This document shows positions 19,587 to 27,987 of a stretch of DNA of 64,000 nt, one piece after another. Numbering within the stretch: the first letter of the stretch is position 1; each line of letters starts with the position of its first letter. The stretch comes from an uncultured Gammaproteobacteria bacterium (GTDB lineage: Bacteria > Pseudomonadota > Gammaproteobacteria > Eutrophobiales > Eutrophobiaceae). The position numbers and the translations under genes were made by a program. Below the pieces are notes generated by a model. That model did not search any database and was not told the DNA's origin. It saw nothing but the letters and a program-made list of their open reading frames with translations. Location: the NCBI GenBank assembly GCA_943788815.1, contig CALSRS010000002.1, positions 509,766 through 573,765 of the forward strand. Reading direction: 5' to 3'.

Positions 19587-20337
19587 AGAATTCCTCTTAG
19601 CAAGCGCCAGTCCCTTACAACTGATATTTGTCTGCAGCATAGCATTTATCCTCTCTGTCTTAGGTGGCATGTCCGGTTATGGCGCGGGGCTTGTAATGCC
19701 AGTTTTTATGACGCCGGTTATTGGCATTTCAAATGTGATTCCAGTCATGGCTGTAACAATGTTAATTAATACCGGTTTTCGTTCCATGGCATTTTGGCGA
19801 GACATCCAATGGAAGCAGGTAAAGCTCATGTTGATGTTCGGGTTACCATCGTGCATTGCCGGGGCTTACTGTTACACTCTGCTTAGCAGTCGTTGGATTG
19901 CACTGATACTGGGATGTTTCCTACTGGCCAGCATTCCGCTACGCCGATTCATGAATCACCTGGATTTCAAGCTGTCCGATAATGGTCTTCGTGCCAGTGG
20001 GATCGGATTTGGTTTTATCAATGGCGGAATGGCAGGAACAGGAATCATCCTGATCTCCATATTAATGTCTGCCGGGCTACACAGTGTTACCCTAATTGCC
20101 ACTGATGCAATCATTTCCACGACCCTGGCTGTTTTTAAAATAGCCGTCTATGGCAGTAATGATAAATTAAATATAGATCTGATTGCGGTGGGGATGCTGG
20201 TAGGATTATGTATGGCACCGGGTGGATTTATCGCCAGGAGATTGTTGAACCACGTACCAGTCAAGGTTCATGCATGGGTCATGGAAGTAGTCGTATTTTT
20301 TGGAAGTATGTTGTTTATCTGGCGTGCGTTGTGGTAA
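19579..20337 (+). CDS. TauE/SafE-family sulfite/anion exporter
   Basis: A 252-residue membrane permease with about eight helices. The family signature is seen twice as expected: GGMSGYGAGLVMPVF near residue 28 and GFGFINGGMAGTGIILIS near residue 147. TauE/SafE proteins move sulfite, sulfoacetate or other small anions; the substrate here cannot be read from sequence. It overlaps the upstream membrane-protein gene by 8 bases, which suggests the small proteins are accessory to it. Confidence 0.85.
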   Translation: MNEEFLLASASPLQLIFVCSIAFILSVLGGMSGYGAGLVMPVFMTPVIGISNVIPVMAVTMLINTGFRSMAFWRDIQWKQVKLMLMFGLPSCIAGAYCYTLLSSRWIALILGCFLLASIPLRRFMNHLDFKLSDNGLRASGIGFGFINGGMAGTGIILISILMSAGLHSVTLIATDAIISTTLAVFKIAVYGSNDKLNIDLIAVGMLVGLCMAPGGFIARRLLNHVPVKVHAWVMEVVVFFGSMLFIWRALW

Positions 20338-20453
20338 AGATGAAATGTTATCTGCCAAAGATATGAAAAAGTAAATTTAAACATGTTACTGGTACTTGAG
20401 GAATATGAAAATCCCCAGCACAATACGTCAGTAAATAACAATAAGAACTTCAA

Positions 20454-20624
20454 ATGAAAAAAACTATTATCACCTTAAGTTTCTCAATTATTGTATCTGC
20501 CTGTGCACCAGAAGTTGGTTCTGCACGCTGGTGTGACATGATGGACGACAAGCCCAAAGGGGCGTGGACGACCAATGAAGCCGGTGAATACGCCCAGTCC
20601 TGTGTTTTCAACATAGACGATTAA
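20454..20624 (+). CDS. DUF3012-type mini-lipoprotein (56 residues)
   Basis: A 56-residue gene easily missed for its size. It starts MKKTIITLSFSIIVSACAPE, a signal peptide with lipobox VSAC (Cys17), and continues with the DUF3012-like core VGSARWCDMM, KPKGAWTTNEAGEYAQSC. Two further cysteines (27 and 50) may form a disulfide. It lies 10 bases before the next gene. DUF3012 lipoproteins occur in marine gammaproteobacteria and have no known role. The match to the family pattern makes the ORF credible. Confidence 0.8.
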   Translation: MKKTIITLSFSIIVSACAPEVGSARWCDMMDDKPKGAWTTNEAGEYAQSCVFNIDD

Positions 20625-20634
20625 GCAATAGCAA

Positions 20635-21135
20635 ATGAAACAATCCGTACTGTATGGGATTTTGTTTGCCGTCCCTGGTATCGCAATTTCATTACTGGTG
20701 ACCTTTCTTTCTACAGGTTTAATTCTTGGGATTTTCTGGCTATTCATATTTGGAGACTCAAGCTGGCCAGGCTGGGTGTCAATATTAGTACCAATACTGT
20801 CTGTTTGTATTTTCCTGGTCTCACTGGTGGTAATTTCAAATTGGGGCTATCAAACGGGGACGAAGCTTGAAGGGCATTCAAAACCTGTTTTCAGACATTT
20901 TATTTATTCATTCATAGCAACGATCATTCCCGTATTGGCCTTCGTCATACAATATACCAGAACAACAGACGAAGAATTTCCTTCTTTTATCTGCAGTGAT
21001 TATTGTCAAACTCGCGGGTATTCTGGCAGTTCGATACCGCCCGAAATTACAGGGATAAGAACCTGTAGTTGTCTGAATGATAATGGGATAGAAGATATTA
21101 CTATCGAATTGGACAAGATTATTGATACAAAATAA
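20635..21135 (+). CDS. Membrane protein with cysteine-rich tail, unknown
   Basis: 166 residues with three or four helices (about 7-38, 44-66, 88-106), then a soluble tail with a cluster of cysteines (FICSDYCQTRGY, RTCSCLNDNG). The tail would lie outside the cytoplasm if the last helix exits, so disulfides are plausible. It follows the DUF3012 lipoprotein by 10 bases. I do not recognise the family. Confidence 0.65.
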   Translation: MKQSVLYGILFAVPGIAISLLVTFLSTGLILGIFWLFIFGDSSWPGWVSILVPILSVCIFLVSLVVISNWGYQTGTKLEGHSKPVFRHFIYSFIATIIPVLAFVIQYTRTTDEEFPSFICSDYCQTRGYSGSSIPPEITGIRTCSCLNDNGIEDITIELDKIIDTK

Positions 21136-21230
21136 TTATAAGAAGCTTAAACCAATTTTTAATTTAACTATACATCTGACAATCCATTCTGGTATGTTGC
21201 TTGATAAAAAATAATGATGAAACAATACCT

Positions 21231-22022
21231 ATGAAAAAAAATTTTAAAATTTTATTTATTTCGCTTATCACTCTGTCATTACAAATATCCATATGTCTGA
21301 CGGAATCATTTGCATCTGATACTGAAAACAAGATTATCAACACTGTTATCAATGACTATAAAAGTTTCTATTCAGGAGACCGCTTATTAAGAATGGGTAT
21401 AGGTTTTGGAATTGGTGCACTACCTGCTAATACTGGCATCGATGATAGTATCCAGGACTGGTTCCAGGACGATATCCGAAGCTCAACCACGGATGATATG
21501 TCTGATGTCTTCAAGGAATTTGGCGAACGCCAGTTTTTATTACCAATCACTGCCGTTGCAGCTGCGCTAAAGTTTGCTGCGCCAGAATCACCTATTGCAA
21601 ATTGGGGTGCCTATTCTCTTCGTGCCTATGCGACGGGTACTCCGGCACTACTGCTCATGCAACGCGCTACTGGTGGATCTCGCCCTGGTGAAACCAACCA
21701 TAGATCACACTGGCGACCTTTTGAAGACGATAACGGTGTCTCAGGTCATGGTTATGTCGGTGCTGTTCCGTTTTTAACTATTGCCAGGATGAACGAGGAA
21801 AATAAACCGGTTAAATACCTCGCCCTACTTGCTTCAACTTTTACTGCCTGGTCACGTATTAATGACAACGCCCACTATTTTTCCCAGGCGGCCCTGGGAT
21901 GGTATTTAGCTTATGAATCCGTTGACGCAGTATTTGATGCCGATGAAAAACAAAAAGGACTGACAGTAATTCCTGTCATCAGCCCTGATACGGTTGGTAT
22001 ATCAGCAAATATTCGCTGGTAA
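21231..22022 (+). CDS. Exported PAP2-like phosphatase
   Basis: A 263-residue protein from the ATG at 21231, whose N-terminus (MKKNFKILFISLITLSLQ) is a clear signal peptide; the longer frame from 21201 would hide it. Three PAP2-type motifs are seen: QRATGGSRPG, VSGHGYVG and SRINDNAHYFSQAALG. The SGH and the R-x5-H catalytic pair are kept; the usual Asp four residues after that His is Gln, a variant I believe occurs in this superfamily. It may dephosphorylate lipid phosphates in the periplasm. It ends 10 bases from the convergent amidohydrolase array. Confidence 0.7.
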   Translation: MKKNFKILFISLITLSLQISICLTESFASDTENKIINTVINDYKSFYSGDRLLRMGIGFGIGALPANTGIDDSIQDWFQDDIRSSTTDDMSDVFKEFGERQFLLPITAVAAALKFAAPESPIANWGAYSLRAYATGTPALLLMQRATGGSRPGETNHRSHWRPFEDDNGVSGHGYVGAVPFLTIARMNEENKPVKYLALLASTFTAWSRINDNAHYFSQAALGWYLAYESVDAVFDADEKQKGLTVIPVISPDTVGISANIRW

Positions 22023-22032
22023 CTTTAAGACT

Positions 22033-23928
22033 TTACAACCCTTCTTGTTCATAGGCTACCCTGCCACCGACCATAGTAAACACTGGTTTTAAATTGGTGA
22101 TCTCCTCGATGGGGACATCTAGCAGGTTGCCATTAAAGATGACCAGGTCTGCCATCATCCCTGCTTGTAAAGAACCGAATTCATCATCTGCATCGAGAAA
22201 CCTGGCAGCCCAGCGTGTCAATGCCAAAAAGGCCGTCTTACGATCCAGTGCTTCTTCCGGCGCAATCACTCTGCCTTGTGAATCCATCCGAGTTACTGCT
22301 TTTTGTATATACCAGGTAGGAAAGCCGCGATTTTCACCAGGTTCTGTTCCCTCGATATGGAACTGAATGCCGTTATCCATGATAGATTTTAATGGTGCGA
22401 TACGTTTGAGTCCTTCATATCCATACTGGGCTTCAAACACATTCGTGATCCCAAGTGGTTCTGCATCACGCTGATTAATCATGGTTCCAAGATTTACTCC
22501 GAAACGGATCAATGCTTTCAATTCTGGGTGGGCGTTGTAATAGTCAAAGACCTCCTGCACCCAATCAATATTGTGGTCAAATCCCTGAGGACGAAATAAT
22601 TTACTTACATATAACTTGTCCTGGTTTTCTGCTTCATAGACATTCTGCATGGCTAATCTTATTCCTTCACTGCCACGGTTATGAATTCCAGTAACATTCC
22701 ACCCGTGCTGACGTGCCAGCATCACATTATGAAAATCCGTTTGGCGCTTTTGAGATTCTGTCAGGTCGTCATGGCTCAAACCAGTAAACCATTGTGCGGT
22801 CCATCGATTATAACCATTGGTATTGGGACTGATATTCGGAATGATAGTCTCCTTGGGTTCAATTGACAGCAGGCTGGCTGCGGCATCCTCTGATCCTGTG
22901 TGTGGTCCCACTGCGGTACCGACTATAGTAATCATCTCACCGCGATCATCAGACAGGGAAAAATCCACCAAATTACCAATACGTTTTAAAAACATCTCTC
23001 CATTAGGATTTTGCATCATAAAATCCAGCCCCGGGTAGACCCGGATGGCAAGTTCATCATTTTGCTCATGGAACATTCTATTTAAGACTGTCATGGTCGC
23101 AGCACTCATGTGACCTGTGGCCAGTGTTACACCATGCCTGGCATAGTTTGCCAACGACTCAACTGCCATGGGCATGGCGACTTCGTCAAACCAGATCGGT
23201 TCAGGCCAGGGACGGACCTCTCGACCAATGAAACCATTTAGATGCGCACCCGAAACGCCGGTGGGATTTCCTGCATCATCCCGATCCAGGTGAAAATGGT
23301 CCGCAGGAAATCCTCTATCAATTGCCAGATTCACCATTGCGGTATTCAACAAACCATAGCTACTATCCAGATAGATCATCACAGGATTATCCGGCGCAAC
23401 TTCGTCCAGTTCAGATATTCCCCAGGATTTCATCGCAACCGCCGCCCACTGATCCTGGAGATTAAAGAACATGGGCTCTCCTGGTTGGCCCTGTGTTTGA
23501 ACAATATGCCCCAGTGTCAACAATGCCTGGTCTATCGTACCGCCTCCCAGTTTGGGTTGCATGCGCCCACCCCACTGGCTGTCCTTAATTAAATCACCTG
23601 CCGGGACAGAATTATCACCGTCATTATAGACAAAGCCAGGAGTTAGTGATCTGCCACGAAGGTCAATAGACCGAGTTGCGGGTCCAGCCAGTCTACGAAT
23701 TTCCGTATCACTTCCTACCTTAAGAATCCGATTACCACGCACGGCAACTGCCTGAGCAACTGTAAAATCAGGAGTGTCGCTATCTGCAGTGAGCACCTGT
23801 CCATTATAAAAAACATATTCTGGGTAATGGACCAGCTCTTGCGGGATATTACTGGTTTGTGAAAAAACAAATCCTGATTTGAAAAATAAAAAACTGAATA
23901 CAAAAACGATGACTTTTTGATTTGTCAT
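22033..23928 (-). CDS. Exported amidohydrolase-3 (YtcJ-like) paralogue 1, HxH absent
   Basis: Last gene of a four-copy tandem array. It has 631 residues with a signal peptide (FLFFKSGFVFSQ). N-terminal composite-domain strands (VLTADSDTPDF, AVRGNRILKVG) and a C-terminal AGMMADLVIFNG mark the amidohydrolase superfamily, YtcJ branch. The first metal motif, normally PGFxDxHxH, reads PGFVYNDGDN. A His remains in GIHNRGSEGIR, but the usual late Asp motif is FHIEGTEP. A metal-free fold or new chemistry is therefore likely. GGAGG lies 5 bases before the ATG. A 251-base repeat-bearing gap separates it from paralogue 2. Confidence 0.88.
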   Translation of the reverse strand: MTNQKVIVFVFSFLFFKSGFVFSQTSNIPQELVHYPEYVFYNGQVLTADSDTPDFTVAQAVAVRGNRILKVGSDTEIRRLAGPATRSIDLRGRSLTPGFVYNDGDNSVPAGDLIKDSQWGGRMQPKLGGGTIDQALLTLGHIVQTQGQPGEPMFFNLQDQWAAVAMKSWGISELDEVAPDNPVMIYLDSSYGLLNTAMVNLAIDRGFPADHFHLDRDDAGNPTGVSGAHLNGFIGREVRPWPEPIWFDEVAMPMAVESLANYARHGVTLATGHMSAATMTVLNRMFHEQNDELAIRVYPGLDFMMQNPNGEMFLKRIGNLVDFSLSDDRGEMITIVGTAVGPHTGSEDAAASLLSIEPKETIIPNISPNTNGYNRWTAQWFTGLSHDDLTESQKRQTDFHNVMLARQHGWNVTGIHNRGSEGIRLAMQNVYEAENQDKLYVSKLFRPQGFDHNIDWVQEVFDYYNAHPELKALIRFGVNLGTMINQRDAEPLGITNVFEAQYGYEGLKRIAPLKSIMDNGIQFHIEGTEPGENRGFPTWYIQKAVTRMDSQGRVIAPEEALDRKTAFLALTRWAARFLDADDEFGSLQAGMMADLVIFNGNLLDVPIEEITNLKPVFTMVGGRVAYEQEGL

Positions 23929-24062
23929 GCCTGCCTCCGCTAATAATTATTTATTTTATAATTAGATACTAGTCGCTTCGGACGTCCTGTCCTCGACTTT
24001 GGCTCCTCGAACGTTGTTCCAGACACGTTTCTAACTCCTCCATCCCTGGAGTCGTGCGTCGT

Positions 24063-24160
24063 TCTCGGTCTTCGTTCCAGGCGCGACTCTACCGATTCCA
24101 TCCATGTAAGCGTCTCGCGACATTTCCCACATCCTGTGGGTCGCTTTCGCCAGTATGACG
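24063..24160. repeat. Dispersed intergenic repeat, copy B
   Basis: TCTCGGTCTTCGTTCCAG and the CGACTCTACCGA core at 24063-24108 repeat the sequence at 5286-5328. The block ends near 24160 in TCGCCAGTATGACGAC, matching the arms of the palindromic repeats at 6661 and 11970. It sits inside the amidohydrolase array, between paralogues 1 and 2, where no gene is seen. Confidence 0.6.
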
Positions 24161-24179
24161 ACTATTCAAATATAGTTTT

Positions 24180-26060
24180 TTATAATTCAGGCGCTTCAAA
24201 AGCAACCTTGCCACCTACCATAGTAAAAACCGCATTTAAATTTGCAAGATCTTCTATGGGTGTTTCCATAATATCGCCATTAAAAATCACCAGGTCTGCC
24301 AACATGCCTGCTTGAATTGACCCTAGTTGAGTATCACCGATAAACCTTGCGGGCCAACGAGTTAATGCTAGAAATGCTTCTTTGCGGGTTATGACCTGGT
24401 TTGCTGCAATCACACGCCCATCACGATCTTTTCGGGTCACTGCTTGTTGGATTTTTCTTAATGGATTACTGGGACCACTACCTTCAATATGAAATGGTAC
24501 TCCTTTTTGTCTAATCATATTCAATGGCGCCATTCGTTCCAAACCTGCCATTCCCCATTGTGCTTCTGTGAGCCGTTCTATACCAAGAGGTTCAGACGAA
24601 CGTTGGTCGACACCATTGGTGAGACTAACGGCAAAACGAACGAGATTCTTATCTTTTAATTCCGGGTGGGCATCATAATATTCGAAAATCTCATCCACCC
24701 ATTCGATATTGTGGTCGAATCCATGAGGTCGCCATAATTCTTTGACGTACAGGTTTTCCTGTTGCTCGGCCTCGACGACGTTTTGCATGGCAAGGCGTAT
24801 GCCTTCACTGCCCATATTGTGGATACCCGTGACATTCCAGCCATGTTGTCTTGCCAGCATGACATTGTAGTAGTCAGTTTGACGTTGTTGTTCCGGTGAT
24901 AATTCACCCTGACCAAGACCCGTGATCCATTCTGCGGTCCAACGATTATCACCCCGGGGGTTCTGACTCAATCCATCAATTACATTATCTTTGGCGTCGA
25001 TAGAGAGCAGGCCTGACATCCCATCGGGGGTGCCGGAGTGCGGTCCTACTGATGCACCAACTATCGTCACCATGGGGCCGCGATCATCGGTAAGTGAAAA
25101 ATCAACCAGATTCCCCATACGCTTTAAGTACATCTCACCATTGGGGTTTTGCCTAAGAAAATCCAGGCCGGGATAGACACGAACCTTTAGATCATCTGGT
25201 TGTTCATGGAACAAACGGTTAAGAATCGTCATAGTGGGTGCGCTCATATGTCCCGTGGCTACAGTGATCCCGTAACGGGCATAATCTGCCAGGGACTCTA
25301 TCGCACCAGGCACAGCAACGTCATCAAACCATATGGGATCAGGCCACGGACGAACTTCCCTTCCGATAAATCCTGCCACCTGGGCACCGACCCTGCCGGT
25401 AAATTCGCCATTTTCATCTTTTTGGAGATGAAAATGTTCGCTAGACAATCCGCTTTCAAAGGCAAGTTCCAACATGGCCGTGTTCACCAGGGCCTCACTG
25501 CTTTCCAATGAAACCAGGACAGGGGTATCCGGTGCCACTTCATCCAGGGTGTTTTTGTCCCAAATTTTCATGGCAGTACCTGACCAGGTATCCTGCAAAT
25601 TAAAAAATACCGGGGCACCATCCTTACCTTCATTATCAACAATGAATGCCAGCGTAGCGAGAGTCTGATCTATAGTCTCACCCCCCAGATGTGGATGAGT
25701 TACTCCACCCCACTGACTATCCTTTAAAATGTCACCCGCAGGCACGGCATTATCTGCATCGTTATAAATAAAGCCTGGTGTCAATGAACGTCCGTTTAAA
25801 TTAATGACACGAGTATTGGGGCCTGACAGTGGTCGAATTTCACTGTTATCTCCGACCTTAAAGATACGATTTCCACGAACTGCGACGGCTTGGGCAATTG
25901 TAAAATTCTCATCAGCATCAGCAGTGAGCACCTGACCATTGTAAAAGACAAATTCTGGATAATGCACCAGTTCTGATGGGACATTAGACTGGGCAAATAC
26001 CGACCCGCAGTAAAGAGAGATTATGAATACCCTCGATAGGATAGCTCGATTGAATGACAT
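24180..26060 (-). CDS. Exported amidohydrolase-3 (YtcJ-like) paralogue 2, HxH absent
   Basis: 626 residues from the ATG at 26058-26060, which has GGAG 6 bases upstream and gives a proper signal peptide (RVFIISLYCGSVFAQ); the longer frame to 26135 would overlap paralogue 3. The metal motif reads PGFIYNDADN, the only copy with Ala in the second position of that loop. It also differs by a short insertion (HPELKDKNLVRFAV). Its C-terminal third (EGSGPSNPLRKIQ, VAFE) pairs with paralogue 3. Likely periplasmic. It begins 34 bases after paralogue 3 ends, so co-transcription is likely. Confidence 0.87.
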   Translation of the reverse strand: MSFNRAILSRVFIISLYCGSVFAQSNVPSELVHYPEFVFYNGQVLTADADENFTIAQAVAVRGNRIFKVGDNSEIRPLSGPNTRVINLNGRSLTPGFIYNDADNAVPAGDILKDSQWGGVTHPHLGGETIDQTLATLAFIVDNEGKDGAPVFFNLQDTWSGTAMKIWDKNTLDEVAPDTPVLVSLESSEALVNTAMLELAFESGLSSEHFHLQKDENGEFTGRVGAQVAGFIGREVRPWPDPIWFDDVAVPGAIESLADYARYGITVATGHMSAPTMTILNRLFHEQPDDLKVRVYPGLDFLRQNPNGEMYLKRMGNLVDFSLTDDRGPMVTIVGASVGPHSGTPDGMSGLLSIDAKDNVIDGLSQNPRGDNRWTAEWITGLGQGELSPEQQRQTDYYNVMLARQHGWNVTGIHNMGSEGIRLAMQNVVEAEQQENLYVKELWRPHGFDHNIEWVDEIFEYYDAHPELKDKNLVRFAVSLTNGVDQRSSEPLGIERLTEAQWGMAGLERMAPLNMIRQKGVPFHIEGSGPSNPLRKIQQAVTRKDRDGRVIAANQVITRKEAFLALTRWPARFIGDTQLGSIQAGMLADLVIFNGDIMETPIEDLANLNAVFTMVGGKVAFEAPEL

Positions 26061-26094
26061 AGGATACTCCCGTGATACCGTGATGAGGCGTTCG

Positions 26095-27969
26095 TTATAG
26101 TTCAGGTGATTCAAAGGCAACCTGCCCACCCACAAGGGTAAGGACAGGCTTTAATTCATGAATATTTTCTATAGAGACATCCATGATATCTCCATCAAAT
26201 ACTACTAAATCTGCAAGGTGGCCCACCTGTATAGAACCCATAACATTTTCTGCACCAATAAACCGCGCGCCCCAACGAGTCAGTGCCAGAAATGCCGATT
26301 CTCTGCTTAATGATTCTTGAGGTGCAATCACTCTGCCATCATCATCCAGGCGCATCACCGCCATTTGTATTTTCCGTAATGGATTACTGGGGCCGCTGCC
26401 CTCAATGTGAAACTTGATGCCCTTGTCCTGCAGAGTCTTCAATGGTGCTGACCTTTCCAGCCCTTCCATACCATACTGGGCTTCGAGTACATTTTTTATA
26501 CCCAGTGGTTCTGCATCACGCTGACGGATAAAGGTTTCTATGCTCACACCAAAGCGGATTAATTCTTTTAATTCTGGTCTTGCCTCATAGTATTCAAATA
26601 CTTCTGGCGCCCAATCCACATTATGATCAAATCCCTGGGGACGCCATAGCTTCTTAACATATAGCTTCTCCTGTTTTTCCGCTTCTGCCACATTCTGCAT
26701 GGCAAGACGAATGCCTTCACTACCCCGATTATGTATCCCGGTGACGTTCCAACCATGCTGGCGTGCCAGCATGACATTATAATAATCCGTCTGTAACTGC
26801 TGTGCGCCAGTCAAGTCACCTTGCGATAATCCGGTAAACCATTCAGAAGTCCAGCGGTTATAACCATTGGTATTGGGACTGATATCAGGAATGACATTTT
26901 TCTTCGGGTTGATTGAGAGCAGGCTGGCGGCAGCATCTTCTGATCCTGAATGCGGTCCAACGGACGCGCCGACGATGGTAACCATTTCACCTCTATCATC
27001 GCTAAGTGAAAAATCAACCAGATTACCCATTCGTTTTAAATACATCTCACCATTGGGATTCTGCCTGAGAAAATCCAGACCGGGATAGACCCTGATGGCA
27101 AGGCCTTTCGGGTTTTCATGAAACAACCGGTTTAATACCGTCATGGTCGGCGCACTCATATGCCCGGTGGCAAGAGTGATCCCATTGCGGGCATAATTCG
27201 TCAGTGATGCAACGGCATCCGGCATCGCCACATCATCAAACCAACGAGGATCAGGCCAGGGACGAACCTCACGACCAACGAATCCTACTAATTGCGCACC
27301 GGCGACACCGGTATAATCACCTTCGGTATCACGATCAATGTGAAAGTGATTGGCAGGAAAACCACTTTCAATAGCAAGGTCTATCATTGCTGTATTCATG
27401 ATTCCATAACTGCTGTCCAGATAAATCGCCACAGGGTTCTCAGGCGCCACTTCATCCAGGGTATCTATGCCCCAGGACCGCATGGCCACAGCGGCCCATT
27501 GATCCTGCAAATTGAAAAATACCGGGGCACCGGGGTCAGTCTCGTTCTCTACGATGTAGGCCAATGTTACCAGTGCCTGGTCAATGCTCTGCCCTCCCAA
27601 TTTTGGCTGTATCATGTTCTGCCACTGGCTTTCCTTGAGAAGGTCACCTGCTGGAACGGCATTATCTCCGTCGTTATAAATAAAACCTGGTGTTAGAGAC
27701 CGTCCGTTCAGGTTTATTGCCCTGGTATCCGGACCGGTAAGTCGACGTATCTGTGAATCGGTCCCGACCTTAAATATTCTGTTGCCCCGGACTGCCACTG
27801 CCTGGGCCACCGTAAAATTTTCATCTGCATCCGCAGTGAGTACCTGGCCATTATAAAAAATAAAATCTGGATAATGGACCAGCTCTTCAGGGATGTTTTG
27901 TGCAAATGTATTACTGTAAATAAGAAATCCAATGGATAACTTAAGAACTGAGATTAAAAGTTTATTCAT
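26095..27969 (-). CDS. Exported amidohydrolase-3 (YtcJ-like) paralogue 3, HxH absent
   Basis: 624 residues, signal peptide KLSIGFLIYSNTFAQ, GGAG before the ATG. The metal motif reads PGFIYNDGDN. The N-terminal two thirds resemble paralogue 1 (YLDSSYGIMNTAM, EDAAASLLSI, SPNTNGYNRW), whereas the last third resembles paralogue 2 (EGSGPSNPLRKIQ, VAFE). That mosaic pattern suggests exchange between copies. The conserved GIHNRGSEGIR His is kept. It lies 18 bases after paralogue 4. Confidence 0.88.
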   Translation of the reverse strand: MNKLLISVLKLSIGFLIYSNTFAQNIPEELVHYPDFIFYNGQVLTADADENFTVAQAVAVRGNRIFKVGTDSQIRRLTGPDTRAINLNGRSLTPGFIYNDGDNAVPAGDLLKESQWQNMIQPKLGGQSIDQALVTLAYIVENETDPGAPVFFNLQDQWAAVAMRSWGIDTLDEVAPENPVAIYLDSSYGIMNTAMIDLAIESGFPANHFHIDRDTEGDYTGVAGAQLVGFVGREVRPWPDPRWFDDVAMPDAVASLTNYARNGITLATGHMSAPTMTVLNRLFHENPKGLAIRVYPGLDFLRQNPNGEMYLKRMGNLVDFSLSDDRGEMVTIVGASVGPHSGSEDAAASLLSINPKKNVIPDISPNTNGYNRWTSEWFTGLSQGDLTGAQQLQTDYYNVMLARQHGWNVTGIHNRGSEGIRLAMQNVAEAEKQEKLYVKKLWRPQGFDHNVDWAPEVFEYYEARPELKELIRFGVSIETFIRQRDAEPLGIKNVLEAQYGMEGLERSAPLKTLQDKGIKFHIEGSGPSNPLRKIQMAVMRLDDDGRVIAPQESLSRESAFLALTRWGARFIGAENVMGSIQVGHLADLVVFDGDIMDVSIENIHELKPVLTLVGGQVAFESPEL

Positions 27970-27987
27970 AACTTACTCCAGTTATTG

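Noticed and set aside
23242..23592. Plus-strand ORFs opposite the amidohydrolase array
   Set aside because: They recur at matching places in all copies because the genes are paralogous, and have no signal peptides or motifs; they are shadow frames.
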